Source: Puccinellia tenuiflora
Lineage: Eukaryota; Streptophyta; Magnoliopsida; Poales; Poaceae
Length of the DNA: 64,000 nucleotides
Assembly: GCA_012064385.1 (NCBI GenBank)
Contig: QRDG01000533.1
Location: forward strand, 1,799,149 to 1,863,148
Direction: 5' to 3'
The position numbers were made by a program, and so were the translations under genes. The notes beneath the pieces are model-generated. The model was not told the DNA's origin and did no database searches. It saw only the letters and a program-made list of their open reading frames with translations. Positions 25,085-36,410 of the stretch are shown here, in pieces. Every line of letters starts with the position of its first letter. Position 1 is the first letter of the stretch.

Positions 25085-25090
25085 TTTATA
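25085..25090 (-). promoter_or_regulatory. TATA box for the unknown minus-strand gene
   Basis: TATAAA on the minus strand, 84-89 bases upstream of the ATG at 25001, in otherwise GC-rich sequence. Confidence 0.5.
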
Positions 25091-25237
25091 GCCGGCCGGC
25101 TCGGCGGGAAAGCAAGACGGAAGCGGCGTGAAACCAAGGAGGGAAACGCTGACGCACACGGGAACCGACGGGTGGGTGGTGAGACGACGTGCCGGTTTAA
25201 TGCCGGAGGCACGTCTTCGCCGCGTCAGCCCGACAGT

Positions 25238-26692
25238 TGACACGTCTATTTTGCATCACTATTTTATATCATAATTTACTGTTATTCATGGATATTATTT
25301 CATAATATAATGCTATACTTATGTTATTTTACTTTATTTTGCAGGTTTGATGATTGTTGGTGATTTAACTGCCGGAGCCCGGAATCAGCTGGAAAAGGCA
25401 CCGCCAAGATACTGTACCTCTACATCGCCAAAAATTCCAAAAAAAATTCAGAGATCATTATTTTGCCAGACGACGGAAGGAGCCAGAAGGGCGATCAGAG
25501 GGGAGTGCCTGGGGCCCACCTAGAGGCCCTGGGTCGCCTTCGGCTCCCCCCTTTGACGTATATCATCCCTTTGACCTAAAAATCATTGGGGGACGCTTCG
25601 AAGAAATATTCCGCCGCCACCTCGGGGGCGGAAACCACAGAGAGAGAAAAAGCTCTCCGGCAAGGAGAAATCTATCGGGGGAATTCCTTCCCGGAGAGGG
25701 GAGATCGTCGCCATCGTCATCGTCATCATCACGGGCTTCATCGGGATCATCATCAACATCATCCTCACCAACAGAACCATCATTCCCACGGCTCCACTCC
25801 GTTCCGCCGCTTCATCTAGGGTTATACTTGTTGTAGTTCATTGGGATCACTTTTTCGGTGTTGATTGCCTTGTGTAGTTGATGCTATTGAGTTTTATCGG
25901 TGAAATACTTTTATGACCAGATTGTTAATCATTCATTCATCACCTCTGATTATGATCCATATGATGTCTTGTGAGTAGTTCGTTTAGTTCTTGAGGACAT
26001 GGGGAGTCTCGTTGCAAGTAGTAAATTATGCTGAGTAATATTTAATGGTTTGATATTTAAGTTGTGGTGCTATTCTTCTAGTGGTGTTGTGTGAACGTCG
26101 ACTACATGACACTTCACCTTTATGGGCCTAGGGGAATGCATTGTGTATTTAGTTTGCTTGTGAGGTGGTTGCAGGAATAACAGAAACCCGAACCTCCACC
26201 GGTAAACTAGTGCATGAGGGAGTGTAGGATCTCAGAGTTTAAGGCTAAGGTTAGTTAATTCTTAAATACTTCTTTGCATTTGTGGATGCTTATAGGAAAG
26301 TGTAATCACAAGTGTGTTCTAGTCCAAGTAAGGGCCGTTCATTAGCATAGGTTTACCCACACAACACTTAGCAAAATGTTAAACATTAATCAGCAGTATG
26401 AAGCAAAAGTGACTTGACATAACTCCCATGTGTCCTCAGGAGCGTTTAGCCATTATAAGTAGAACACCGGCTTGTCCTTTGTGCTAAAAAGGATTGGGCC
26501 ACTTGCTGCAATAATTATTGCTCTCTTTTATTTACTCGCACTTTATTTATTTGTTATTATAAAAATCCTTCTATTAGTGTTTGCAGTGAAACCTTGCTCG
26601 AATCTACAAGCCAACACCTTCTGCTCCTCGTTGGGTTCGACACTCTTATTTATCGAAAGTACTGTGATAGATCCCCAATACTTGTGGGTCAT
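25238..26692 (+). repeat. Athila-like Gypsy LTR, interrupted near its 3' end
   Basis: Starts TGACACGTCTATTTTGCATC and ends with GGTTCGACACTCTTATTTAT, then ATCCCCAATACTTGTGGGTC, the usual end of grass Athila-like LTRs. The next element begins at 26693. The ORF at 26472-27014 is chance coding across the junction. No partner LTR of this subfamily is in the window, so it is a solo LTR or one end of a broken element. Confidence 0.65.
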
Positions 26693-27622
26693 TGTCGCAA
26701 AAGTGGAACATGGGGTTCCCCTAGTGCGGCCAAAGTGGGTCCACCAACGTGGGCCCACCAAGAAGACGGACAAGGCAAGGAGTCAGGATCGGCAGGCCGG
26801 CCGCCCCGCCTGCCCCACGGGTACATCGACAAGCATGGCATCGACAACCAGGGCTGAAGGACCGGGTGACCTCCCGGGGTCAGCCCCAACACAGCAGGCA
26901 ACGCGGAGGACCCGGGGCCCGAACGCCCGGCAGGAGGCCATGCTCGCTCCCGGGTTTCCCCTCCGTACCGCTGCGAGGATAAGCTTGCCAGCTCAGGCTG
27001 GAATCTCCTTTTAGACTTGGGCGCCAAGGAAGTGAAGGCGCCGAGCGGGGACATGGCCGGTGGGGGTGTCAGCCCCTGTCGACCCCTCTTTCCAAAAGGT
27101 GGGCAACCGCGCCAACCCTCCAGGAGTAATACTTGGACAAGAAGATGCCATGTTGCCCCCCTAAAAGACCACCGGGGGGTTTTCCCGCCGAAAACCCCCA
27201 CGCTCCTTGGATGCTCCTGTGGGATCCCCTTAGCCTATAAAAGGAGGACCCAAGCATGGCCGAGGGGGAGGTTGGATCAGAGAGAAAGCAAGGCAAGACT
27301 AGCTAGGGCAAAAGGGCTAGGGCGAGAGGTGATCTCCTCCGGGTAGGATCTGCTCGTCTCCTACCTCTAGACGCAACCTTCCGGGTGCACACCCGCCACC
27401 ACCTTGTAAGCCACACCATGATAAACCACTCAATCCAGACATGCAGGAGTAGGGCTTTTAGCCTCCGGGGCAGCCTGAACCTGGGTAAACTCCCTGCGTC
27501 CCTTTGTTGCTCCCTAGTGCGTAGATCGGAAGAACTTGGCAAGGTACTCACGGGGAAGGTGTCTCCCGAACCTGAAAAGGGGGTATCCTTTACTCCCGGT
27601 GTCCGTGCTCCGAGACACGACA
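26693..27622 (+). repeat. 5' LTR of the deleted Tat element
   Basis: Begins TGTCGCAAAAGTGG and ends CCGAGACACGACA, directly before the primer site. TATAAAAGG promoter at 27236-27244. The part from 26929 on matches 30877-31414. Confidence 0.75.
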
Positions 27623-28028
27623 TCTGGCGCGCCAGGTAGGGGGCGCAAGTGCTGGATTCTTCTTCATCAACCTCAAGTTCTTCGTCTAGATCTGTGTGCC
27701 GAGATCTTCGTCCAGATCCGCACCGAGTTCTTCATCTGGATCTGCACCGACCTCATCGTCAAGATCTGCACCAAGCTCGTCTGCAGGATCTGCGCCGGGC
27801 CTCTCTTCTCCGGGCAGAACTGCTTCTTCCTCAGGGCAGGGTGAACAGCCGCCTCGTCAGCGCGCAAAGGCTATGTCGGGAACTCAGGAGGTCCGTGGTG
27901 AGGCGTCATGTCGGTCTACTCAGGTCAGCTGGGGGCTGGGGGAAGCTCTGGGCGCGGCCCGGGCGCTTCTCTCCTTCCCACCAGAGTAGTGCAAGAGTGA
28001 TCCCCATGCGAGGGCATGGATCGCTAGT

Positions 28029-28558
28029 TTGGAAAGTTTGTTGGACTACGCTCACCACTTCCATGCTCCCGCGAGTTCTGCACTGACCGCCAGCCTCGAC
28101 ACTGCCGTCCCTGCGCCAGCACCCCCGGGGGAGGAGCGTCCCGAAGACCCCTGGGGCAAGAGGCCCATGGAATCTTCCCAGGAGGGTGCCGGCCAGAACT
28201 CCAACCCCAGGCGCCGCTCCCGGGAGGAAATGGAGGGTCAGACGAGCCAGCACCTCAAGACATGTTGCATGCCGTACCCGACAACCGCCCTTGATCTCTA
28301 TCACCTGGAGCAAGAACCCGGGGAGATGCTGCGCCACAACGTCTGGAGGTTCCGGGGCGTCGTCGACCGCGTTCCCCCGGCAGACCTCCAAGAGATCTTC
28401 GTCATCGCCGCCTTCCACGTCAACGTCCGCAGCGTGAAGATGCGTGAGAAGCTGAGCGTTCATGTCGTGAATACCCTGGAGGAACTGTGGAGGATGGCCG
28501 ACCGATGCGTGCGGGCCGAGGAAGCCTCCGTTCTTCCGCCCCGCGAGGCTCTCTGAAG
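28029..28558 (+). pseudogene. Tat-lineage gag fragment
   Basis: The reading frame ends with YHLEQEPGEMLRHNVWRFR, then VVDRVPPADLQEIF, NVRSVKMREKLSVHVVNTLE and ELWRMADRCVRAEE, the C-terminal half of the retrotransposon gag domain. The N-terminal half is missing, replaced by an unrelated Pro/Arg-rich stretch, and no protease or pol follows. Confidence 0.75.
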
Positions 28559-29098
28559 CCAACCACATGATGCGTCCCGGTAGCCCGTGGCGTCAAGCAA
28601 GTGTACCCGGAAGAAGCGAGTGTCACTCAGAGAACTTCGTTGAGTAATAAAAGATAAGTCATCCTTGACCAAAGCTTGTAGTATGCAAAAGCTATTCACT
28701 TCGCGAGAATGAAATCATGCATGAATCGGGAAACGTGTCTTGACCGTCGAAGCGGGCACCCCAGGGTGGCTACTCTCCCGGGGGTGGAAAGCGGCAAGAG
28801 GCCTGGTACTCCCCGAGGACGTGCGGGCCAAATGGGTGAGCGACCTTCTGGGAATCGGTAGGGCTCGCAAGCGCATTCCTGACCAGTCAGGGCCTCGCGG
28901 GTAAGCTTACACCCTAGACGGGTCCCCCGGGACGTGGAGAAAAGGAAAACATGATAAGACAAGCAAAAGAAAACGCTAGCGAAATAAGATGACATCGTAC
29001 TTTATAAGTAGTGCAGCAAGGGTTTAAAATGAGCATGAGATCTGACACAGTGCTTATTACATTTGGGGCACAAGGTGCTCGAATGTTTTGCAGGAAGT

Positions 29099-30680
29099 CT
29101 AGGCGCGCGGGAACATCTCTGCCGTCAGGGCAGTCGCGGAGGCGTCATCTACCCCCTGAAGGGATGCGTCGGAGGGGGACGAGTCCTGGAAGTTAGGCGT
29201 TACGGCGTTCAGGTTGGCCTCCAGGAACGACGCCATCACCCGAGCCGCCGTGCGCTGACTGGCCCTGTTCCGGTCATTGAGGAGCCGGCGAGCGGTTTTG
29301 TTTTTGAGGGTCCTGATGTGGGCAGCTGCCTTCGAGATGAACTCCATCACGGTGGGCAGGCTCTGACAATCCGGCGTCAACGTTGGCGGGTCCAACTGCT
29401 TCATCCGCGTCGTGATATCCGCGCTTGCGGCTGCTATGCCCGCGAATCCACCCTCCAGCTAGCGACGGCATTCCGTGAGGTCTGAAGACACCGAGTAATG
29501 ATCCTCCACCAGTTTGAGGTGCTTCCCCTTCAGCTCCTCCAGCTCCGAGCCCTGCGTTTCCAGGGACCCTTCCAGCTCGGCAACCCTCCGGCCGTCCAGC
29601 TCGCTCTTCTCCTGCAAGGTGCGGACTTTCTCCTGTTCCGCGAGGAGTTCTTTCCGGATCTCCTCAAGGGCCAGGTTGGCCTCCATCTCCTTCAGCTGCA
29701 AGTACTTGATGTCCTTATCCTTCTCGGCAAGCTCCCCTCAGTGGACTTCCTCCTGCTCCTTCCGGCGCAATTCAGCCTACTGCTCCATCTCGTGCCTCCG
29801 GAGCTCAAAAGCCTTGACCTCCTTTGACAGTGCGGCCACTCGGGTCGCCAGCCGTTGCTCCTGGTCGGAGATATCCCTCCTACGCTGGTCGTGCTCGGCC
29901 TTCCAGTTGCTACCTTTCTTTTCGAGGCCCTTCCACAGGCCAAAGATCAGTTTCCACTGGTGGCTGAGCCTCTCTGATCCCCTCAGGATCAAACCCTCTA
30001 TTCGGGAGCTAGCTTTCGTCAGGGCTTCCTCTCGGGCGCCTATCTCTCAGGTCAGCTGGCTCATTCCCTGGAGCACGGCTTCCATGGTGTTTGCCCCGCT
30101 GATCGTGACCCTAGACGCCTTTCCTTGCGCGTCCCCCGTGGCATCAGCTCCACCGTTGCTCCCCTTGGAGAGGTGCCCACTCACCCCTGAGCAGGTCGAG
30201 TACTCTGTGAAAGCCCTCAACTCCGGTCCGGTCATCCAAGAGCTCTCCAGGAGATCCGGGACGTCGGCAGGGCCCGACGTCTCGTCCTTGTTCTGGCCAT
30301 GAGAAGGCCCCTCTGCACGCTCGGCCTCCGGGTGCGCCATCATCTCCACCCCGGGGACGACCTTGGTCACCTCCTGGTCCTGGCCAGCGGCATCCTGGCC
30401 GCCTGGCAGGGATCCACCCACCACTGAAGCATCTATCCAACAGGAAACGACGCCGGATGAGCAAAGTACGCGTCGCAAAGCACGAAGTATACTCAGAAGG
30501 ACAAGACTTACCCGCTGCTTCCGGCGTGCTGGCGGCGCCTGGCCGCGGGCGGGCCGGGGAGGCCACGGGCGCGCTCCCCGCGCCACTCTGGTGGCGGTTC
30601 ACCGTCTCCACCAAGACGAGAGGGCTTGCCCCTCCCCTTCTGCGGGTTCCGGCACTGGTGGCCGTGTCATCCTCGGCCAT
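29099..30680 (-). pseudogene. Degenerate antisense ORF of the deleted Tat element
   Basis: Minus-strand pieces read, in order, RPRDMAEDDTATSAGTRRRG, an acidic stretch, then coiled-coil segments (HDQRRRDISDQEQRLATRV; LALEEIRKELLAEQEKVRTL) and a C-terminal part with VMEFISKAAAHIRTLKNKTA. Several stops and frame changes separate them. The order (acidic/basic N-part, coiled coil, C-terminal domain) parallels the intact antisense gene at 47211-49854. Antisense extra ORFs are a known trait of grass Tat elements. Confidence 0.6.
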
Positions 30681-30876
30681 GTCTCGCGGCCTTTTGTTGG
30701 CCCCCGGGGAAGGTTGATCCCTACAACAACACTCGGTCATCCTTCTCGGGGCGGGAACTCGGCAGCAAGCACAAGAGCAACATTCGAGGTGAAAAAGCAA
30801 ACGAGAAGGGAACTTACCCGCGGACTCGCTTGCATCCAAGCGACACGGGAACTTCCACGGATCCGCCCCCGGACCC

Positions 30877-31414
30877 GGCAGGAGGCCATGCTCGCTCCCG
30901 GGTTTCCCCTCCGTACCGATGCGAGGATAAGCTTGCCAGCTCAGGCTGGAATCTCCTTTTAGACTTGGGCACCAAGGAAGTGAAGGCGCCGAGCGGGGAC
31001 ATGGCCGGTGGGGGTGTCAGCCCCTGTCAACCCCGCTTTACAAAAGGTGGGCAACCGCGCCAACCCTCCAAGAGGAATACTTGGACAAGAAGATGCCACG
31101 TTGCCCACCTAAAAGACCACCGGGGGGATTTTCCCGCCGAAAACCCCCACGCTCCTCGGATGCTCCTGTGGGAACCCCTTAGCCTATAAAAGGAGGACCC
31201 AAGCATGGCCGAGGGGGAGGTTGGATCAGAGAGAAAGCAAGGCAAGACTAGCTAGGGCAAAAGGGCTAGGGCGAGAGGTGATCTCCTCCGGGTAGGATCT
31301 GCTCGTCTCCTACCTCTAGACGCAACCTTCCGGGTGCACACCCGCCACCACCTTGTAAGCCACACCATGATAAACCACTCAATCCAGACATGCAAGAGTA
31401 GGGCTTTTAGCCTC
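30877..31414 (+). repeat. Partial 3' LTR of the deleted Tat element
   Basis: Matches 26929-27466 closely, including TATAAAAGG at 31185-31193. It starts abruptly at 30877 and is cut at 31414 by the Athila-like LTR. Confidence 0.8.
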
Positions 31415-32923
31415 TGATACGTCTCAAACGTATCTATAATTTTTGAGTGATCCATGCTAGTTTTGTGATGTTGTCACATGTTTTTAATATCATATTACAT
31501 CATTTTTATGCATTTTGTCGAACTAACCTATTGACAAGATGCCCAGTGCAAGTTCCCTGTTTTTGTGCTGAAATTGTTGCAGAAAGTTACTTCTGGAAAT
31601 ATTCTCGGAATTGGACGAAAATTTACGGAGATTTTTTATTGAAGAAATGAGGAAGGGAGCCAGAAGGGCGACTCCAGGGGACCCACACAGGCCAGGGGCG
31701 CCCCCTGCCGCGGCCTAGTGCCCACCCGCAGGTGGGACCCGCCCCTGCCCTGTGGGGCACCCCTCGGCCGCCTCCGACGCCTATAAAATCACATCCGACG
31801 CAAAAACCCTAACCCCCGAAGGATTTTCCCAAATACGCAACAGAGCTCCGCCGCCATCGCCGACAAGTTTCGGGGGTCAGATTGATCCTATTCCGGCACC
31901 CTGCCGGAGGGGGGATCGACCGCCGGAGCCATCTCCATCGACACTGCTGCTTCCCGCGATGAGGAGGGAGTAGTCCCTCATCGGGGCTGAGGCTTATACA
32001 AGTAGCTATGTGGTTATATCTCTCTCCCATGATGTGATCTTCGTTGTGATCATGAGCTTTGCTAGTATAGTTGAATACATGATGTTTCCCTATGTGTAAT
32101 GGATATGATTTTGCTCAAGTGATGTTATTTAGTACAATTTCCGGAGTCATCGTTGTGATCACGGTATCTCGGTGACAGTGTGGGTGCCGTGTGTGACTCT
32201 ATGGATAATAGATTGGAAGGATCTTCATCACGAGTTTGTTCTTTATTATTGTTGGATTGAATAGATCATGAGGTTTCTTGATGCTTGTGTTATTGAAGAA
32301 AGAGACTATTCAAGAAATATGTTGTGGTGTTTGTTAGTACTATCTTTGGATGCGGATAGTGACAGCATGAAGTGTCCATAGATGTGGAATACGAACTTTA
32401 AGGTGTGCTTTTCATAGCCCTACGCAATTCTCATCATGTTTGATCCACGAAAGAATGATCTCCGAGTAACGTATACCATGCATGTGTTTTTGTGGAATTA
32501 TCATGTTTTTAATTATGTTAATGATGTTGAGAGTAGTCACTAGTGAAAGTATGAAGCCTAGGCCTTGTTTCCAAGCATTGATACACCGTTTTTAGTCACT
32601 TTTGTCACTTGTTTGCTTGCTGCCATTTTTATTACAGAATTACAAAATCACCTTTTACCATCCATATCACTTGCATTTTATCATCTCTTCGCTGAACTAG
32701 TGCACCTATACAACTGACAATTGTATTAGGTGTGTTGGGGACTCAAGAGACTTCTTGTATCTTAATTGCAGGGTTGCTTGAGAGGGATATCTTTGACCTC
32801 TACCTCCCGTGGATTCGATAAACCTTGGGTTACTCACTTAAGGGAAATTTGCCGCTGTCCTACAAACCTCTGCGCTTGGAGGCCCAACAAGTCTACAAGA
32901 ATAGAAGTGTGTAGTAGACATCA
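31415..32923 (+). repeat. 5' LTR of the Athila-like element
   Basis: Starts TGATACGTCTCAAACGTATC, ends GTGTAGTAGACATCA. Contains CGCCTATAAAATCAC (about 31778), a likely TATA box. Its second copy is at 53304-55237. Confidence 0.85.
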
Positions 32924-32933
32924 AGCTAATTTC

Positions 32934-32951
32934 TGGCGCCGTTGCCGGGGA
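32934..32951 (+). other. Primer binding site (tRNA-Asp type)
   Basis: TGGCGCCGTTGCCGGGGA, the Athila-type PBS complementary to tRNA-Asp, ten bases after the LTR end. Confidence 0.85.
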
Positions 32952-33115
32952 CTTTGGAGCTACAGCAAGGGGAGTCTCATACTCTCAATCTCTTTACTTT
33001 GTTTTTGTCTTGCTTGCTTTATATCTCGTTTAGTTTATTTTCCTGTTTCAAAATTTTAAAACCCAAAAAAATTAGTGTAGTCTTTATTACTGTCTTATTA
33101 TTTTATCTTATCGTT

Positions 33116-35399
33116 ATGTCTTCTACTGAAAACACAAGTTATGTGACTTTACTAGCACTAATAACAATGATTTCATATGCTCTCAAATTGCTCCACCCGC
33201 CACTAAAGCGGAATTTTATGAAATTAAGCCTGCCTTGCTAAATCTTGTTATGAAAGAGCAATTTTCTGGTGCTAGTACTGATGATGCCGCCTCTCATTTA
33301 AATAACTTTGTTGAGTTATGTGATATGCAAAAGTATAAAGAGGTAGAAAGTGACATCATAAAACTGAAACTTTTCCCTTTCTCTTTGAGAGGGAGAGCAA
33401 AAGAATGGTTATTGTCTTTGCCTAAAAATAGCATTGATTCTTGGATTAAATGCAAAGATGCTTTTATTGGAAAATATTATCCACCTGCTAAAATCATACA
33501 ACTAAGGAGTAACATTATGAACTTTAGACAATTTGATAATGAACATGTTTCTCAAGCTTGGGAGAGAATGAAATCTATGGTTAAGAATTGTCCCACGCAT
33601 GGATTAACTATGTGGATGGTTATCCAAACTTTTTATGCAGGTTTGAATTTTTCTTCAAGGAACCTTTTGGACTCGGCCGCGGGAGGCACCTTCATGTCCA
33701 CAACATTAGGTTCAGCAACTAATCGGTTGGATGAGATGATGACAAATTATTCACAATGGCACATCGAACGAGCTCCAAGTGGTAAGAAGGTAAATTATGT
33801 TGAGGAAATCTCCTCTTTGAGTGATAAGGTTGATATGACTATGTCTATGCTTGCTACCAATCAGTCCAATATTGATCCTAATAATGTCCCACTTGCTTCA
33901 TTAATTGCCCAAGAAAAGGATCAAGTTGATGTTAATTCTCTTAATAGAAACAACTTCAACAATAATGCTTATCGAAATAATTTTGGTAGTAACAACTATA
34001 AGCCTTATCCTCCCAATAATGGCAACTTTTATGGTAAAACCTATGATCAAGGAATTAGTAATAGTAGATTGGATGAAATAGAGAGGTCTACCAAAAAATT
34101 CATGCATGAACAATTCGAACAAAATAAAATTTTCTCTAGGCAGATGAATGAGAATTCTTTTATATTAAAAAATATAAATGATCAACTTGGTGAGTTAAAT
34201 AAAGAAATCTCTAAACTTCAAACAAGTCTTGTTAATACTGAAGCTTGCATTTCAAACATATCCCAAACTCAAGCTACTTTGATTAACCGAATGGCTGCCA
34301 AACCTGAGTTAGTTGCTCCTACTGAAACTGATGCCTTTGTTGTCCTTAAAACTGCTGATACTCCTGTTGCCTCGACTAATATTGATGGAGATTACAAAGC
34401 TTTGAATAGATATGAGTGTCCTACTGATCGTAAATTTTTTATACAATTCCTAGCTCGTTTTCAAAGGATCATGGAAAAATGGAAAAACTGGATAGTCTTG
34501 TCTCTAAAGTATACGTTCTTACTCATGATGTTGAAATTTTGAAAATTAGAACCACTCCAAATCAAGACAAACATACTGAATCTTTAAATGCTATCTCTCT
34601 TCAAATTAATGAAAATGAAAGGATGATGGCTCTCTTGAAAGCTAGGTGGGCTAGAGAGGCTGAAGAAGCTAGAATTGCTAAAATGAATAGGAAAACTGTT
34701 AAAGTTTATACTATCCAAACCACTAAAGAGGATCCTCCTAGTTTATTTAAAGATGATGAAATTGATTTTGATAATTGCAATCTTACTGAAGTCATTAAGT
34801 TCCTACAAAATCTTGCTAAGACACCGGATGCTAGTAAAATAAATCTTGCCTTTACCAAACACATTACCGATGCTCTTATCAAGGCTAGGGAAGAAAAACT
34901 AAAGCTTGAAACATCTATCCCTAGGAAGTTAGAAGATGGTTGGGAACCCACTATTAAGATGAAAATAAATGACTTTGATTGCAATGCTTTATGTGATCTT
35001 GGCGCAAGTGTTTCCGTTATGCCTAAAAGTTTCTATGATATGCTTGATTTAAATCCTTTGGAAGAGTGCTATTTAAATGTTCATCTTGCTGATTCTTCTA
35101 AAAAGAAACCTTTGGATAGAGTTGATGATGTACTTATTGTTGTTAATGATAATTATGTTCCCGTTGATTTTATTGTTATGGATATTGAGTGCAATGCTTC
35201 TTGTCCTATTATTTTGGGAAGACCATTTTTGAGAACTGTTGGTGCTATTATTGATATGAAAGAGGGAAATATAAAGTTTCAGGTCCCCCTTAAAAAAGGG
35301 ATGGAACACTTCCCTAGAAAGAGAAAGAGGCTTCCTTTTGAATCAATCATAAGGTCAAGCTATGCTCTTGATGTTGCAAAGGCCTTCGAAAAAACTTGA
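33116..35399 (+). pseudogene. Athila-like gag-protease, frameshifted
   Basis: The gag starts at ATG 33116 but loses frame by 33140. The second copy (57653) has AACACCAAG where this one has AACACAAG. The capsid part (ATDDAASHLNNFVELC-like, SLRGRAKEWLLSLPKNSIDSW, KYYPPAKIIQLRSNIMNFR) is open to about 34470, where the frame shifts again. The aspartic protease follows in a new frame: WEPTIKMKINDFDCNALCDL with the active-site variant DLGAS, then IILGRPFLRTVGAIIDM. The frame ends at 35399. There is no RT, so the element depends on others. Confidence 0.85.
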
Positions 35400-35410
35400 T
35401 ATTTGGCATT

Positions 35411-35460
35411 GCGCCTAGCTAAAAGGCGTTAAAGAAAAGCGCTTGTTGGGAGGCAACCCA
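35411..35460 (+). other. Conserved double-hairpin motif after gag-protease
   Basis: Eleven bases after the stop, GCGCC and GGCGT can pair (hairpin 1, 35411-35429). TGGG-AGGCAA-CCCA forms hairpin 2 (35447-35460). The link contains AAAGAAAAGCGCTT. The same arrangement with changed stems is at 58633-58679. Confidence 0.55.
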
Positions 35461-35901
35461 TCTTTTACTTTCAGTTTGCTTTTTGTTTTTCTTGAGTCAT
35501 GAAGTTATTACCTCTGTAGCAACTTTATTGTATCTTTTTCTTTTGGTTTTTTCTGCCAAGTTTAGCCTCTAATGCATTGAAAGTGCGAGGTATTGTGTTT
35601 CTGTCCAAAAACAGATTCTTTGCGCCTGTTGCACGAAAATCCTAAAATCGCCAGAATTTTATATTTTTTTGATAATTTTTTACAGCAAGCCTGATGCTTT
35701 TATCTATCTTTCGTTAGTTTTAAGTTTTTTGATTTGAGCTGCAGAAGTGCCTCGAATAATTCTATCTTTACAGAATGTTCAGATTTTGACAGATTCTGCT
35801 TTTATTTTGCATTTGTCTCTTTACCATCGTCATATGTGATACTCTAGAGGTGGAGTGCCACATTGAGGCTTAGTAAACAGTAGCTAATGTTAAATGAAGT
35901 T

Positions 35902-36372
35902 TGTCGTGGGGTTACTCTTTGACTACCCCACGGTGGTGATACCTGGGTCACGCCAAGTCCATCAATCCTATGGCGAGGGCCCAAGGAAGGCCCAAGGAGG
36001 ACGACGTGCGGCCCAAGACAGTCGGCGATAGGCCATCAGAGTCGTTCATCCTGTAAGTGCCATCGGCACCATTCACCCGAGACCCAGCCTATTGTATAAA
36101 GGCTGGTAGGGTCCTTCGTCTAGGGTAGGCAAGCAACTAGCGAACTCCACCTCATAGCCGCCAGTTAAACCCTAGCGAGATTGCCATCTCGCCATTGTAG
36201 CCACGCTCATCAGCAATAACCAGACAAGCAGGAGTAGGGTGTTATCCTCCGGGAGCCTGAACCTGGGTAAATCGCCCCCTGTTAGCCGTCGTGATCACCA
36301 ACGTTCATCTTCCTCCCCTTCAATCAACCCGGGGTACTCAACCCAGGGATTTGCCGAGTCCTAACCTCGTCA
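35902..36372 (+). repeat. 5' LTR of the Tat element
   Basis: TGTCGTGGGGTTAC to CTAACCTCGTCA. TATAAA at 36095-36100 is the likely promoter. Confidence 0.9.
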
Positions 36373-36410
36373 ATTGGCGCCGTCTGTGGGAAAGAACGGG
36401 CGTTGGAATC

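Larger units (their letters stand above)
26693..31414 (+). mobile_element. Deleted Tat-lineage Gypsy element, 3' LTR truncated
   Basis: 5' LTR 26693-27622, primer site at 27623-27644 (TCTGGCGCGCCAGGTAGGGG and on), half of a gag (28029-28558), no pol, a degenerate antisense coding region (29099-30680), and a partial 3' LTR (30877-31414) cut by an Athila-like LTR at 31415. The 3' LTR also lacks the first ~235 bases of the 5' copy. It is a deletion derivative that kept the antisense module but lost the enzymes. Confidence 0.75.

Noticed and set aside
26472..27014. 180-codon plus-strand ORF
   Set aside because: It crosses the junction of two different LTRs and has no coding signature.
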